Shown in pieces: positions 28,949-38,734 of a stretch of 64,000 bases of DNA (positions are counted from its first letter, which is position 1; each line of letters begins with the position of its first letter). The DNA is taken from NCBI RefSeq assembly GCF_900167135.1, contig NZ_FUWZ01000001.1:2094336-2158335 (forward strand). Direction: 5' to 3'. The stretch is from Chitinophaga eiseniae (GTDB lineage Bacteria; Bacteroidota; Bacteroidia; Chitinophagales; Chitinophagaceae). The notes beneath the pieces were generated by a model that was not told the origin of the DNA, did no database searches, and worked only from the letters and a program-made list of their open reading frames with translations. The translations under genes were made by a program, and so were the position numbers.

Positions 28949-30253
28949 TTAGCCGGTAACCGGCAGTTTGTACCCATTATGATATCCGGCAGCCAGCAAT
29001 TGATTGGCGTCGCTGTCGGTAAACTGCCCTGCGTGTTTGTCCCAATACAGTTTTTTCCCGGTCCTGAAGGCGATGTTCCCCATTTGTGCCAGGGTAGCGA
29101 TATGCGCGCCTGCCTGCACCGGTGTGCGCAGATCGTCGAGGCGGCGTGACTGTATCACATCGATGAAATTCTGCGTATGCAGGGTAAGGCCATTGTCCAC
29201 CGCTTTCTGCCGGGGCACGGCTTCCATATTCTTTTTTTCGGGGATCACTTCCCAGCCGCCGCGGTCCAGTACCAGCGTGCCGTTGTTGCCGATAAAGGCA
29301 ATGCCATGGTCGCGCCCGTAGGGACCGCCATCGATGCCCTGCGCCTGTTCCCACTGGATGTTAAAGCCGTCAAATTCGTAGACGGTGGTGAGTGTGTCCG
29401 GTGTTTCTGCGGCATCGTCGGGGTAGGCGAACTTACCACCGGCGGCCATCACCGACTTTGGCGTTTCCGCTTTCATGCCGAGGAGGGCGTAATCGAGCAG
29501 GTGCACGCCCCAGTCGGTCATCAGGCCGCCGGCATAGTCCCAATACCAGCGGAAATTAAAATGGAAACGGTTGGGATTAAAAGGGCGCTCTTTGGCGGGG
29601 CCCAGCCATGCTTTGTAGTCCACGCCTGCTGGCGGTGTGCCGTCGGGCTTCACGGGGATGGATTTCATCCAGCCCATGTAGGCCCATGCTTTCACGAGGC
29701 GTACCTGTCCCAGTTTGCCGGAATGCACAAAAGCCACGGCATCTTTAAAATGTTGCTGGCTGCGTTGCCACTGGCCTACCTGTACGGCGCGCTGGTGGCG
29801 CTGCTGCGCTGCTACCATGGCGCGGCATTCGGCGATGGAATTACCTAACGGTTTCTCTACGTAGACATCCTTGCCGGCGGCGCAGGCGTCTGTCATCTGC
29901 AGGCAGTGCCAGTGGTCCGGGGTGCCGATGATCACGGCGTCGATGGATTTGTCTTCGAGCAACTTACGGTAATCACTATACGCTTTTGCCTTGATGCCCT
30001 GGCGGGAGAGCTCGCCCACGCGCTTGTCCAGCACGTTGCGGTCTACATCGCAGAGAGCCACGCATTGTGCGGCGGGGTGTTTCAGCATGGCGGTGAGGTC
30101 GGACCAGCCCATGCCGTTGATACCAATAGCGGCGATGCGGATGCGGTCGGATGGCGCTACGGCCCTTACACCGGACGGCAGCACGGAAACCAGGCCGGCG
30201 CCGGCCGCCAAGGCGGAGGCTGAACGGAGGAAGTCCCTTCTGGAATGTTTCAT
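28949..30253 (-). CDS. Tat-exported Gfo/Idh/MocA-family oxidoreductase
   Basis: The 434-residue protein begins with a twin-arginine signal (SRRDFLRSASALAAGAG). The dinucleotide fold follows (RIAAIGINGMGWSD, about 39-52), with GTPDHWH near 110 and the EKPLGN motif (133-138). The C-terminal sheet domain contains WGVHLLDYALLGM. Secreted members of this family act in the periplasm on sugars or glycosides, often with a tightly bound NAD(H). The substrate is unknown. A related pathway is hinted at by the secreted TIM-barrel epimerase at 33,285. Confidence 0.88.
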   Translation of the reverse strand: MKHSRRDFLRSASALAAGAGLVSVLPSGVRAVAPSDRIRIAAIGINGMGWSDLTAMLKHPAAQCVALCDVDRNVLDKRVGELSRQGIKAKAYSDYRKLLEDKSIDAVIIGTPDHWHCLQMTDACAAGKDVYVEKPLGNSIAECRAMVAAQQRHQRAVQVGQWQRSQQHFKDAVAFVHSGKLGQVRLVKAWAYMGWMKSIPVKPDGTPPAGVDYKAWLGPAKERPFNPNRFHFNFRWYWDYAGGLMTDWGVHLLDYALLGMKAETPKSVMAAGGKFAYPDDAAETPDTLTTVYEFDGFNIQWEQAQGIDGGPYGRDHGIAFIGNNGTLVLDRGGWEVIPEKKNMEAVPRQKAVDNGLTLHTQNFIDVIQSRRLDDLRTPVQAGAHIATLAQMGNIAFRTGKKLYWDKHAGQFTDSDANQLLAAGYHNGYKLPVTG

Positions 30254-30281
30254 AAGTGGAATTTTATGTCAACAAAATAAT

Positions 30282-30318
30282 AAAAAAAAGAAAAGGCTGG
30301 TGTAAAACCAGCCTTTTC
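30282..30318 (-). terminator. Terminator of the AAA/VWA gene pair
   Basis: A perfect 12-bp stem, GAAAAGGCTGGT/ACCAGCCTTTTC, is followed on the minus strand by a long T-rich tract, 22 bp past the 30,340 stop. Confidence 0.88.
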
Positions 30319-30339
30319 AGTCAGACATTCTTATAAAGA

Positions 30340-31851
30340 TTAAAAATCTTCCTCTGTATTATCGTCGTCATCGCCGCTCATGTTAAAGTTCATCATGGTA
30401 CCGAGCAGATCGCTGAAGCGGGTATCGTTTTCTCCTACTTTTTTGCTGATGAGCGAATAGGAGGCGAGGCCATGCAGCACAAACTCCATCAGCAGCAACG
30501 TTTCGCGGTTGTTGGCCTGCGGGAAGCGGGCTTTCACCATCTCTTTCAGTCCTTCTACTTTGCTGAGCGTGGTTTCGTATTGTTTGTCGCTGATATCCTG
30601 CATGAGCTGCAGGTAGTTGCCTTTGTCGAACCACTGGATAACGCTGCGGTACGGGTTTTCCACGGGCACTGCCTGCTTCCGTTTCTTGAACGAATCAGGG
30701 TTGGGGAAGTAGCTGGCAAACAGTGTGCGGATGGACTTGTCGAGCAGGTTGTGCGCCACCTGCAGGGGGCCTTCCTGTTCGCCTTCGTACACCAGTTCTA
30801 TCTTACCGGTGATGGCGGGTATGATGGACATCAGGTCGGCGATGCGTACCTGTGTTTCTTTTTCCTTGTTGATGATAGCGCGCCGTTCGCCGGAGCTGAC
30901 CGCGTTTTCGAAGGCCGCGATGGTAAGACGGGCGGACACGCCACTTTTTTTATCCACGTATTCGCTGTTGCGTGCTTCGAAAGCTACCTGTTCGATGATA
31001 CGTTTTACCATATCGGAGATGGTCACACGGGCTTCCTGGTCGGTATGGATGGCTGCTTCCTGTTCGGTGATGAGCAGGGAGTTTTCCACGCTTTTCGGGT
31101 AGTGGGTGATGATCTGGCTTTCGATCCTGTCTTTCAGCGGGGTAACGATAGAGCCGCGGTTCGTATAGTCTTCCGGGTTAGCGGTGAAGACAAACAGGAT
31201 ATCCAGCGGCATGCGCACTTTGAAGCCACGGATCTGGATATCGCCTTCCTGGAGGATATTGAACAGGGCCACTTGTATGCGGGCCTGCAGGTCGGGCAGT
31301 TCGTTGATGACGAAGATGCCGCGGTTGGAGCGGGGAATGATGCCAAAGTGAATGGCGCGTTCGTCCGCATAGCTGAGTTTCTGGTTGGCCGCTTTGATGG
31401 GGTCGATGTCGCCGATGAGATCGGCCACGGACACGTCGGGCGTGGCGAGTTTTTCCGCGTAGCGGTCGGCGCGCGACAGCCAGGCGATGGGTGTTTTATC
31501 GCCTTTTTCCGCGATGAGGTCACGCGCGTAGCGGGACAGCGGATTAAACGGATCATCGTTGACTTCGGAGCCTTCCACGACGGGGATGTATTCGTCGAGC
31601 AGGTCTATCATCTGGCGTGCCATGCGGGTTTTGGCCTGCCCGCGGAGACCGAGGAACAGGATATTATGCCGGGAGAGCAGGGCTCTTTCGGTGTCTGGTA
31701 TGACAGTGTCTTCGTAGCCTATAATGCCGGGGAAGGAAGTTTCTTTTTTCTGTAGTTTTTTGATCAGGTTCCGTCTGATTTCCTCTTTGACTGAAACGGG
31801 TTGATAGCCACTCTTTTTCAGTTCACCTAACGTCTTGATGCTGGTATCCAT
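30340..31851 (-). CDS. Magnesium-chelatase-like AAA+ ATPase (ChlI/MoxR-like)
   Basis: This 503-residue AAA+ protein has a Walker A-like loop (FLGLRGQAKT, about 68-77) in which the GKT is AKT. A Walker B-like FVINELPDLQARIQVALF is followed by FVFTANPEDYTNRG as sensor 1. The C-terminal lid extends far and ends in an acidic tail. Members of this branch insert metals or remodel proteins together with a VWA-domain partner, and the next gene upstream encodes exactly that. The exact client here is not known. Genuine Mg-chelatase (chlorophyll) function is improbable in this phylum. Confidence 0.85.
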   Translation of the reverse strand: MDTSIKTLGELKKSGYQPVSVKEEIRRNLIKKLQKKETSFPGIIGYEDTVIPDTERALLSRHNILFLGLRGQAKTRMARQMIDLLDEYIPVVEGSEVNDDPFNPLSRYARDLIAEKGDKTPIAWLSRADRYAEKLATPDVSVADLIGDIDPIKAANQKLSYADERAIHFGIIPRSNRGIFVINELPDLQARIQVALFNILQEGDIQIRGFKVRMPLDILFVFTANPEDYTNRGSIVTPLKDRIESQIITHYPKSVENSLLITEQEAAIHTDQEARVTISDMVKRIIEQVAFEARNSEYVDKKSGVSARLTIAAFENAVSSGERRAIINKEKETQVRIADLMSIIPAITGKIELVYEGEQEGPLQVAHNLLDKSIRTLFASYFPNPDSFKKRKQAVPVENPYRSVIQWFDKGNYLQLMQDISDKQYETTLSKVEGLKEMVKARFPQANNRETLLLMEFVLHGLASYSLISKKVGENDTRFSDLLGTMMNFNMSGDDDDNTEEDF

Positions 31852-31883
31852 GTTTAAAAGTTACGCAATTCCTTGCCGGTTTG

Positions 31884-32978
31884 TTAGAATAATTTTCGTT
31901 TCCCGTTTTCGAAGTCATAGAACAGGAACTGGCCCAGGTTGTCGGTGCCGGAGAAGAAAGCCTTGCCGCTGTTGGTTTCGGTAAACTCCTGCACGAATTT
32001 CTGCAGCCAGGGATCTGTGGCCACCATGAAGGTGGTGATGGGTATTTTCAGCTTTTTGCATTGTGCGGCCAGGTTAAGCGTCCGGTTAAGGATCTTACGG
32101 TCGAGGCCGAAGCTGTTTTTGTAGTATTCTTTCCCGATTTTAAGGCAGGTGGGTTTCCCGTCGGTGATCATGAAGATCTGTTTGTTGGGATTGCGGCGAC
32201 GGCGCAGTATGTCCATGGCCAGCTCCAGCCCTGCCACGGTGTTGGTGTGGAAGGGTCCTACCTGCAGATAGGGAAGGTCTTTGATTTCCACCTGCCAGGC
32301 GTCGTTGCCGAATACGATGATGTCCAGCGTATCTTTCGGATAGCGGGTGGTGATGAGTTCACTGAGGGCCATGGCCACTTTTTTGGCGGGCGTGATCCTG
32401 TCTTCCCCGTACAGTATCATGGAGTGGGAGATATCGATCATCAGGGCGGTGGACGTCTGGGTTTTGTAATCTGTTTCCTTGATTTCCAAGTCGTCCTGAT
32501 GAATGGAGAAGCTATCGATGCCGTGATTGATCTGGGCATTGCGGATAGAGGCGGTCACGTCGAGCTGGTCGATGCTATCGCCAAATTCGAAGGGCCTGGT
32601 TTCCGCGTTGAGCTCGTCGCCCATGCCTGATTTCCGGATGTTATGATTGCCGACGGTGGACTTTTTCAGTTTCCCGAAGATCTCTTCCAGTGCGTTTTTA
32701 CGGATGGTTTGTTCCGTTTTGGACGTGATTTCTATCTCGCCTGTTTCCGCGTTTTCTCTCAGGTATCCTTTTTCTTTCAGTTCCTGAATAAAGTCGCCTA
32801 CGCCATACTCATCGTTGGTCAGTCCGAATTCCTTGTCCAGTTCTGTCAGCCACTGCATCGCTTCTGTAACGTCTCCGCTGGTGTAGGTGAGTAGTTGAGT
32901 GAAGAGGTCCAGCAGTTTCTGGAAGGGAGACCGGGTATCGTCGTTCGGTTGGTACCGTGAAAAAATTATTCCTCTCAT
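31884..32978 (-). CDS. VWA-domain protein, partner of the AAA ATPase
   Basis: The 364-residue protein has a charged N-terminal region (DUF444-like helices) and a C-terminal von Willebrand A domain. The metal site MIDISHSM (DxSxS) is near residue 185, followed by MITDGKPTC and FMVATDPW strands. AAA+/VWA pairs like this act as chaperones or metal-inserting complexes. It is transcribed first and lies 32 bp before the ATPase gene, so they form one operon. A 54-bp inverted repeat lies immediately upstream. Confidence 0.88.
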   Translation of the reverse strand: MRGIIFSRYQPNDDTRSPFQKLLDLFTQLLTYTSGDVTEAMQWLTELDKEFGLTNDEYGVGDFIQELKEKGYLRENAETGEIEITSKTEQTIRKNALEEIFGKLKKSTVGNHNIRKSGMGDELNAETRPFEFGDSIDQLDVTASIRNAQINHGIDSFSIHQDDLEIKETDYKTQTSTALMIDISHSMILYGEDRITPAKKVAMALSELITTRYPKDTLDIIVFGNDAWQVEIKDLPYLQVGPFHTNTVAGLELAMDILRRRRNPNKQIFMITDGKPTCLKIGKEYYKNSFGLDRKILNRTLNLAAQCKKLKIPITTFMVATDPWLQKFVQEFTETNSGKAFFSGTDNLGQFLFYDFENGKRKLF

Positions 32979-33024
32979 AGCACAAAAGTCAAAACAAAGT
33001 TCGTTATTAAAATTAGCGAAAATA

Positions 33025-33221
33025 TTTCTCGCAAAGAGCGCAAAGATTTTTCACGCAAAGGCGCCAAGCAGCAAAGAAAAATAAGAAATTTGTTTTATAT
33101 ATATTATTGTATGATATGTTGGTGTTCAAAATATAATAAAATAAAGGTGGGTTAATAAATTCTTTGCTTCTTTGCTGCTTGGCGCCTTTGCGTGAAAAAT
33201 CTTTGCGCTCTTTGCGAGAAA
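33025..33221. repeat. Perfect 54-bp inverted repeat with AT-rich loop
   Basis: The left arm (33,025-33,078) and right arm (33,168-33,221) are exact reverse complements over 54 bp, with an 89-bp AT-rich loop. The arms are built of CGCAAAG-type units repeated at about 8-16 bp. A related single-arm sequence (CTTTGCG units) lies at about 28,914-28,950. The repeat occupies most of the divergent promoter region between the VWA gene and the epimerase-like gene. Confidence 0.95.
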
Positions 33222-33284
33222 ATCCTCGCGTGCTTGTATTTTCCGTTGAAAGCTATTACTTTCAATCATCAAAAAAATATCAAT

Positions 33285-34130
33285 ATGAAAAAACTGAGAA
33301 ATGCATGGCTGCTGGCGGGAGGTTTAGCGGTGGCAATGTTTGCACAGTCTGCTAAGGGCCAGGCCAGGGCGGATGCATTAGGCTGGAAACTGGGTGCCCA
33401 GGCATGGACATTCAACCATTTTACGCTGGCGGAAGCGCTGGATAAGATGGACAGCTGCGGTATCCAGTATGTGGAAGCTTATCCGGGCCAGACCATCGGT
33501 GGCGGCATTGAGGGTAAACTGGACTACCATATGTCTCCTGAAAAACAGGAACAGGTAAAGGGCCTCTTTAAAAAGAAACACAAGGTGCTGATGGCTTTCG
33601 GGGTGGTAGTACCTAATTCCGAAGCGGAATGGCGCATGTTGTTCGACTTCGCCAACAGAATGGGCATTCAGAGCATCACCAGCGAGCCGCAACCGGAGTA
33701 CCTGGACCTGATCTCTTCCCTCTGCGACCGCTATAACATTAAACTGGCGATCCACGATCACCCGAAACCGAGCCACTACTGGCATCCTGACAGCGTGCTG
33801 AAAGCGATCCAGGGCAGAAGCAAATTAATGGGCGCCTGCGCGGATATCGGTCACTGGGTACGTTCCGGCCTCGATCCGATCGAATGCCTGAAGAAACTGA
33901 ACGGCCACATTGTGAGCCTGCACTTCAAAGACCTGAACGAGAAATCCGAAAAAGGTCATGACGTGATCTGGGGTAATGGTGTTTGCCAGATCCCTAAAGT
34001 GCTGGAAACGCTGAAAGCGCAGAAGTTCAAGGGGCTTTTCTCGGCAGAATATGAGCATAACTGGGATACCAACGTACCGGAAGTGAAAGAAAGCGCTGCT
34101 TTCTGGAGACAGATGGTAAGCAATCTCTAG
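33285..34130 (+). CDS. Exported sugar phosphate isomerase/epimerase (AP endonuclease 2-like TIM barrel)
   Basis: The protein is 281 residues from the ATG at 33,285. A signal peptide (KLRNAWLLAGGLAVAMFAQSAKG) precedes the barrel. Barrel strands include LGAQAWTFNHFTLAEALDKM, then YVEAYPG, AIHDHPKP and GACADIGHW. VSLHFKDLNE supplies the metal-binding His/Glu positions. The family includes xylose isomerase-like epimerases; secreted Bacteroidota members often accompany Gfo/Idh/MocA oxidoreductases. The substrate is unknown. Confidence 0.88.
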   Translation: MKKLRNAWLLAGGLAVAMFAQSAKGQARADALGWKLGAQAWTFNHFTLAEALDKMDSCGIQYVEAYPGQTIGGGIEGKLDYHMSPEKQEQVKGLFKKKHKVLMAFGVVVPNSEAEWRMLFDFANRMGIQSITSEPQPEYLDLISSLCDRYNIKLAIHDHPKPSHYWHPDSVLKAIQGRSKLMGACADIGHWVRSGLDPIECLKKLNGHIVSLHFKDLNEKSEKGHDVIWGNGVCQIPKVLETLKAQKFKGLFSAEYEHNWDTNVPEVKESAAFWRQMVSNL

Positions 34131-34150
34131 TCGTTAAGTTATCTCCATAA

Positions 34151-34189
34151 ACGAAGCGCCCCTCTGGACCAGAGGGGCGCTTCGTTTTT
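34151..34189. terminator. Bidirectional terminator
   Basis: A 16-bp GC-rich stem (ACGAAGCGCCCCTCTGG with its complement) is flanked by A-rich and T-rich tails on either side, between convergent stops at 34,130 and 34,211. Confidence 0.92.
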
Positions 34190-34210
34190 ATCGGCACTAT
34201 TGTTCTTCCG

Positions 34211-37200
34211 TTATTTGGCGGAGTCCGGAGCTGTTTGAGGTGCTGCGGAGTCGCCGGCGGTGTTGATGTTTTGCTGGCCTTCGCGGGCGTGTTGTCCGCC
34301 GGGGCCGAAGTCCACTTTCATACGTTCCAGCCACTGGATGAACTGTTCAGCGGTCTGGCCGTCGCGTTGGAGGTCGGAGGTCAGTCTGCTGGCGGGCAGG
34401 GACTGGTAGTAGCGGAGCTGCTGCTGGCAGTCTTTGATGATCTGGTTGCTCAGTTCATCGCCACGTTTGTAGTCGCCTGCGATGTAGTGGGCGTATACGG
34501 TCTGGAGGGACGTATAGTTGTGCATGTTGCCCGGGGTGGTCATGGCGTAAGGGAAGTTCACTTCCTTCACGTTTTTGTCCATATAGGCCAGTACTGCGAT
34601 GGCGCTGTCTTTAGCGGCGCCGCCCTGTGTCATGGCCACGCTGAGGCGGGTGAAGGACTGGCGCAGGTACATCAGCATTTTGCGGTTAGGCTCATCGAAG
34701 TAGGTGCCTACGGTCTGGGCGCCGCCGAATGCGAATTTGTGCATCAGGTTCTCGTACATTACGCCTATGTTGGCGTTGATGTCCATGCCTAACGGATCGG
34801 TAGCTGTTGGTTTAGGCAGCGGTACCAGGTGGTAGGCCAGGCCGTCGGTTTGGAGGTAGTCGTTCAGACCGAGGTCGGTGGGGCTGGTAAAGTAGATCGG
34901 GCGTTTCCAGTTGTTGGTAGCGATGATATCGTACACGGCCAGGTCATTCTTCAGCAGGTAGCTTTTGGTGACTTTGATCGGTACTTTCGGCAGGATTTTG
35001 TCTGCGTCTTTTGCGTTTACCACGCCGTATTTCAGCACTTCGTCCTTGTTAACCGGGATGAACAGGTTACGGGTAGGCAGGAAGTTTTCAGCGCCGCCGT
35101 CCTGAGTGTTGATTTTGCTGTGTTCATCGTCGCTTCCCATGAAGTCCATGATGTCTTTGAGGGGGAAGTCCCTGTCGGCCGGAATATTTCCCGGATCGAA
35201 GAAGCGGATGTAGTTGCGGGTTTCACCCTGATATTTATCCGGTGTCCAGCTCATGGGCACGGCAGCGCTCTGGTTCACCATTCTGCGTTGCTGATCGATG
35301 TACCAGTCCACGCCGAGGAGGCTGAGGTTGATCACCCTGATATCGGGGCGGATGCCTTCTACTTCCTGTGCGTACCACAGCGGGTAGGTATCGTTATCCC
35401 CCACGGTGAACAGGATGGCGTTAGGTTGGCAGGATTCCAGGTAATCTTTCGCGATATCGCGGGCGATGTATTTGGTAGAGCGGTCGTGGTCGTCCCATTC
35501 CTGGGCGGCCATGAGCACGGGTACGGCGAGGAGGCATAAGCCTGTGGCCAGTACCGGTGTCATTGCATTTTTGATTTTTTTGTTCAGGAAGTTGTACACG
35601 GAAAGTACGCCGAGGCCGATCCAGATGGCGAAAGCGTAGAAGGAGCCTACGTAGGCGTAGTCACGTTCACGTGGCTGGTTGCCGGCCTGGTTGAGGTACA
35701 GTACGATGGCGATGCCTGTAAAGAAGAACAGGAGGGTGACGATGAGGGTATCTTTCCGGTGGTTGTTGTACTGGAAGAAGAAACCGATGATACCGAGGAT
35801 GAAGGGCAGGAAGAACAGGGTGTTGTGCGCCTTGTTGTTTTTCAGGCTGTCCGGCATCATGCTCTGGTCGCCGTATATGGCGTTGTCGATGAAGGGGATG
35901 CCGGAGATCCAGTTGCCATCGCGTACGTTGCCGTAGCCCTGGGTATCGTTTTGTTTACCGACGAAGTTCCACATGAAGTAGCGGAAGTACATGAAGTTCA
36001 TCTGGTATTGGATGAAGAACTTGATGTTATCGCCGAAGGAAGGTTTTTCGTTGGCTTCCAGTCCGAGCCAGGAGCGGTAGAAGTCTGCGTGGCCCTGATC
36101 GTTGCTGGCGTCCCATACGCGGGGGAACAGCATCATATCTTCGGAAGCGTATTTAGGCTCCATTTTTTTACCGGCGACCATGTATTTTTTGGGGCCGCGG
36201 GCGTAGATGTTGCCGCCTTCGTCATACTTTTCGGGGCGGGCGGTGAACACCTGACCGTAGATCAGGGGGAAGTCGCCGTATTGTTCGCGCCCGAGGTAAC
36301 CTACGAGGGAGATCGGGTTGTCCACGTTATACATATCTACCGAAGGGTTAGACGTAGAACGCACCATGGTAGTGATGTAGGTAGAATATCCGAGGAGTGT
36401 GAAGAGGATGAACATGATGGTGAGCCGGCTGAAGTGCAGTGTTTTTCCCGGGTCCAGTTTGATGCCGAACGTTTTCAGCAGGGTAGGGATGAGCAGGAAG
36501 AACGCAGCCAGCAACACTTTAAAGAATACGATGCCGCCGCTGTTGTCGTTGTAGGCAGGTATCAGGATGACAGAGGCGATGATGATCAGCGGCGCGTAGA
36601 GGCCGAGTTTCGGTTTTCTGTAGCCCAGTACCAGTACTGCGATGATGGCGACGAAGTAGAAGATGAACCCGGAGAAGTAGCCCATACCGAGGTTATTGAC
36701 GAAGATAACGTCCATATAACCGGAGGCTTTTACGGTATCCTGGATCAGGTATTTCTGGATCATACCGGTGATGGCGCAGCCTATGAGGAAGGCCCAGAAG
36801 GTGCCCCAAGCGGTAGGTTTGAATCTTCTGAAGTAGTAGACCATTACGATAGCCGGGATGGTGAGGAGGTTGAGCAGGTGTACCCCGATGGACAGGCCGA
36901 GGAGGTAGGCGATCAACACGATCCATCTGTCGGCGTATGGTTCGTCTGCTTCGTGTTCCCATTTGAGGATGGCCCAGAACACGACGGCGGTGAAGAAGGA
37001 GGACATACCATACACTTCACCTTCCACGGCGGAGAACCAGAATGAATCAGAAAAGGTATAAGCGAGGGACCCTACGATACCGGCGCCCATAATGGCGATC
37101 ATTTTCTCACGGGAGATCTCTTCACCGGCTTTGACCATCAGACGACGGGCGAAGTGCGTGATGGTCCAGAAGAGGAACAGGATGGTGAAACCACTGGCGA

Positions 37201-37444
37201 GGGCAGTCATGGTGTTTACGCCCAGTGCCGCCTGAGAGGGTTTCAGGAACATGCTGAAGAGTCTTCCGAGCATCACGAACAGGGGTGCTCCGGGAGGGTG
37301 GGGGACTTGTACTTTGTACGCACTGGAAATAAATTCGCCGCAGTCCCACAAGCTGCCCGTGGCCTCCATAGTCATAATGTAAACAGAGCAGGCAATGATG
37401 CAAATCGCCCAGCCAACTATGTTGTTGGTCCTTTTAAAATTCAT
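34211..37444 (-). CDS. DUF2723 (GT117-like) membrane glycosyltransferase
   Basis: The 1,077-residue protein has about a dozen membrane helices in its first 620 residues and a long soluble C-terminal part. The motif GSLWDCGEFISSAYKV with HPPGAP near residues 30-55 is the hallmark of DUF2723. VRNLSLLGVDWYIDQQRRMV-like and TVGDNDTYPLWYAQE segments follow. Members are GT-C enzymes proposed to use lipid-linked sugars in protein O-glycosylation, a common Bacteroidota modification. Nothing nearby fixes its substrate. Confidence 0.9.
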   Translation of the reverse strand: MNFKRTNNIVGWAICIIACSVYIMTMEATGSLWDCGEFISSAYKVQVPHPPGAPLFVMLGRLFSMFLKPSQAALGVNTMTALASGFTILFLFWTITHFARRLMVKAGEEISREKMIAIMGAGIVGSLAYTFSDSFWFSAVEGEVYGMSSFFTAVVFWAILKWEHEADEPYADRWIVLIAYLLGLSIGVHLLNLLTIPAIVMVYYFRRFKPTAWGTFWAFLIGCAITGMIQKYLIQDTVKASGYMDVIFVNNLGMGYFSGFIFYFVAIIAVLVLGYRKPKLGLYAPLIIIASVILIPAYNDNSGGIVFFKVLLAAFFLLIPTLLKTFGIKLDPGKTLHFSRLTIMFILFTLLGYSTYITTMVRSTSNPSVDMYNVDNPISLVGYLGREQYGDFPLIYGQVFTARPEKYDEGGNIYARGPKKYMVAGKKMEPKYASEDMMLFPRVWDASNDQGHADFYRSWLGLEANEKPSFGDNIKFFIQYQMNFMYFRYFMWNFVGKQNDTQGYGNVRDGNWISGIPFIDNAIYGDQSMMPDSLKNNKAHNTLFFLPFILGIIGFFFQYNNHRKDTLIVTLLFFFTGIAIVLYLNQAGNQPRERDYAYVGSFYAFAIWIGLGVLSVYNFLNKKIKNAMTPVLATGLCLLAVPVLMAAQEWDDHDRSTKYIARDIAKDYLESCQPNAILFTVGDNDTYPLWYAQEVEGIRPDIRVINLSLLGVDWYIDQQRRMVNQSAAVPMSWTPDKYQGETRNYIRFFDPGNIPADRDFPLKDIMDFMGSDDEHSKINTQDGGAENFLPTRNLFIPVNKDEVLKYGVVNAKDADKILPKVPIKVTKSYLLKNDLAVYDIIATNNWKRPIYFTSPTDLGLNDYLQTDGLAYHLVPLPKPTATDPLGMDINANIGVMYENLMHKFAFGGAQTVGTYFDEPNRKMLMYLRQSFTRLSVAMTQGGAAKDSAIAVLAYMDKNVKEVNFPYAMTTPGNMHNYTSLQTVYAHYIAGDYKRGDELSNQIIKDCQQQLRYYQSLPASRLTSDLQRDGQTAEQFIQWLERMKVDFGPGGQHAREGQQNINTAGDSAAPQTAPDSAK

Positions 37445-37616
37445 AAGGTTGTTTTAAGGTCCGACAAAAATATAAAAAGTAGCAAATTATGCTAATCTGC
37501 CGAACAGTTTTAACTTTTTGTAAATATCTTTTTAATTGTCAGCTATCCCCTTGAATAGTAGTGGTTTTCCGGGGGATTAAAATGTGATTAGAACCCCGGG
37601 GCCGTCCGGCGGGCGT

Positions 37617-37910
37617 TCAGGCTTTGAAAGCCTCTGTAACGGTCCATGCTGCCGGTTTTGCGTTGAAAAGCACTTTGGTGGCGGCCCATGTTTCCCGGAA
37701 GAGATCGGAGTGCCGGTAGGCTTCCAGGGCGGCTTCGGACTCCCATTTGCTGAAGGTGAAGAAGGTGTTGCCGGAGGCCGGATGTTCCCACAGTTCGAGG
37801 TGGAGGCAGCCGGGGAAGTTCCGGATGAGATTTTGTTGACGGGAAAACAGTTCCCGGAAGGAGCTTACCTTGTCGGGGGCAAACTCCATCTTAACGAGTC
37901 TGTTGATCAT
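37617..37910 (-). CDS. Antibiotic biosynthesis monooxygenase (ABM)-domain protein
   Basis: The 97-residue dimeric alpha-beta barrel type protein starts VKMEFAPDKVSSFRELFSRQQ, then LHLELWEHPASGNTFFTFSKWESEAALEAYRHS. These are the usual ABM strand and helix patterns. Such small proteins range from haem-degrading enzymes to oxygenases; the activity cannot be assigned. It overlaps the SAM-cleaving enzyme gene by 4 bp (ATGA), so the two are co-translated. Confidence 0.8.
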   Translation of the reverse strand: MINRLVKMEFAPDKVSSFRELFSRQQNLIRNFPGCLHLELWEHPASGNTFFTFSKWESEAALEAYRHSDLFRETWAATKVLFNAKPAAWTVTEAFKA

Positions 37911-38734
37911 TGAAAGATTATTCTGACAGTTTGGTAAAAAGACAGCTGCTGGAAGCCGGTAGGCTGGGTGAGCTGGTCCCTGCGGAATCCCTGCAGGCCG
38001 AAGAGGCCGGCGGCGTTTCCTTTGTTGATGGCTATTTCGAGGTAGCCGGCAGCGTTAAAGATGGCCAGTTTCTGGCCTTCGGCCACATCAGCGTAGGTTT
38101 CACTGATCTGGTTGATGACTTCATTGCGGCGGAAGAATATCTGGAAGCGGCGGTTCCTGCGCTGTGCGTTGAACTGGTCGCGGGTGATATTGACCACTAC
38201 GTTTTCGAAGCTGTCGATATGGATGATCTGGCCTTCGATGAAGTCATCGCCTACCAGGGGTTGCAGGTTATGTTTGATCTGGATGCTCTGCGTGAGCGGA
38301 CCTATCTCGCCGAGGGCTTTACCTCTGCTTAGTTCCCGGGCCGCCATGGCCAGCAGCTGGATCATGGTGAAAGTAGTCTTGGGCGCATCCGGCGGCAAGG
38401 GGATCTTGATCACCCGCTCCGGCATGCCGCCGGCGATCATGGTGAGCAGACCATTGTCCGCACAGCCGATGTACTGGCCGTTATGTTCCGCCACCAGGAC
38501 ATGGTCCGGGCGCCGGTCGAACAAGTTGATCAGTACAAAGTGGAAAGTGCCCAGCGGGAACCAGGCGAAAGCGCTTTTACAGATATACGTCGCCTGCGGG
38601 AGATTGAACGGGCTGATATGATGGGTGATGTCCGTAACATGACATTCCGGGCAGTAGTGCCAGAGCTGCCCCTTGATGGCACCTACCAGGTAATCCTGCA
38701 TCCCTATGTCTGATGTTAATGTTATAATGGACAT
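37907..38734 (-). CDS. SAM hydrolase (SAM hydroxide adenosyltransferase, DUF62)
   Basis: The 275-residue protein starts IITLTSDIGMQDYLVGAIKG, the family signature with the catalytic Asp. HHISPFNLPQATYI and GCADNGLL follow in the N-terminal domain. The C-terminal barrel holds FENVVVNITRDQF. Related enzymes are chlorinase/fluorinase, but ordinary bacterial members hydrolyse SAM to adenosine and methionine with hydroxide. The length matches. It is coupled to the ABM gene downstream. Confidence 0.9.
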   Translation of the reverse strand: MSIITLTSDIGMQDYLVGAIKGQLWHYCPECHVTDITHHISPFNLPQATYICKSAFAWFPLGTFHFVLINLFDRRPDHVLVAEHNGQYIGCADNGLLTMIAGGMPERVIKIPLPPDAPKTTFTMIQLLAMAARELSRGKALGEIGPLTQSIQIKHNLQPLVGDDFIEGQIIHIDSFENVVVNITRDQFNAQRRNRRFQIFFRRNEVINQISETYADVAEGQKLAIFNAAGYLEIAINKGNAAGLFGLQGFRRDQLTQPTGFQQLSFYQTVRIIFQ

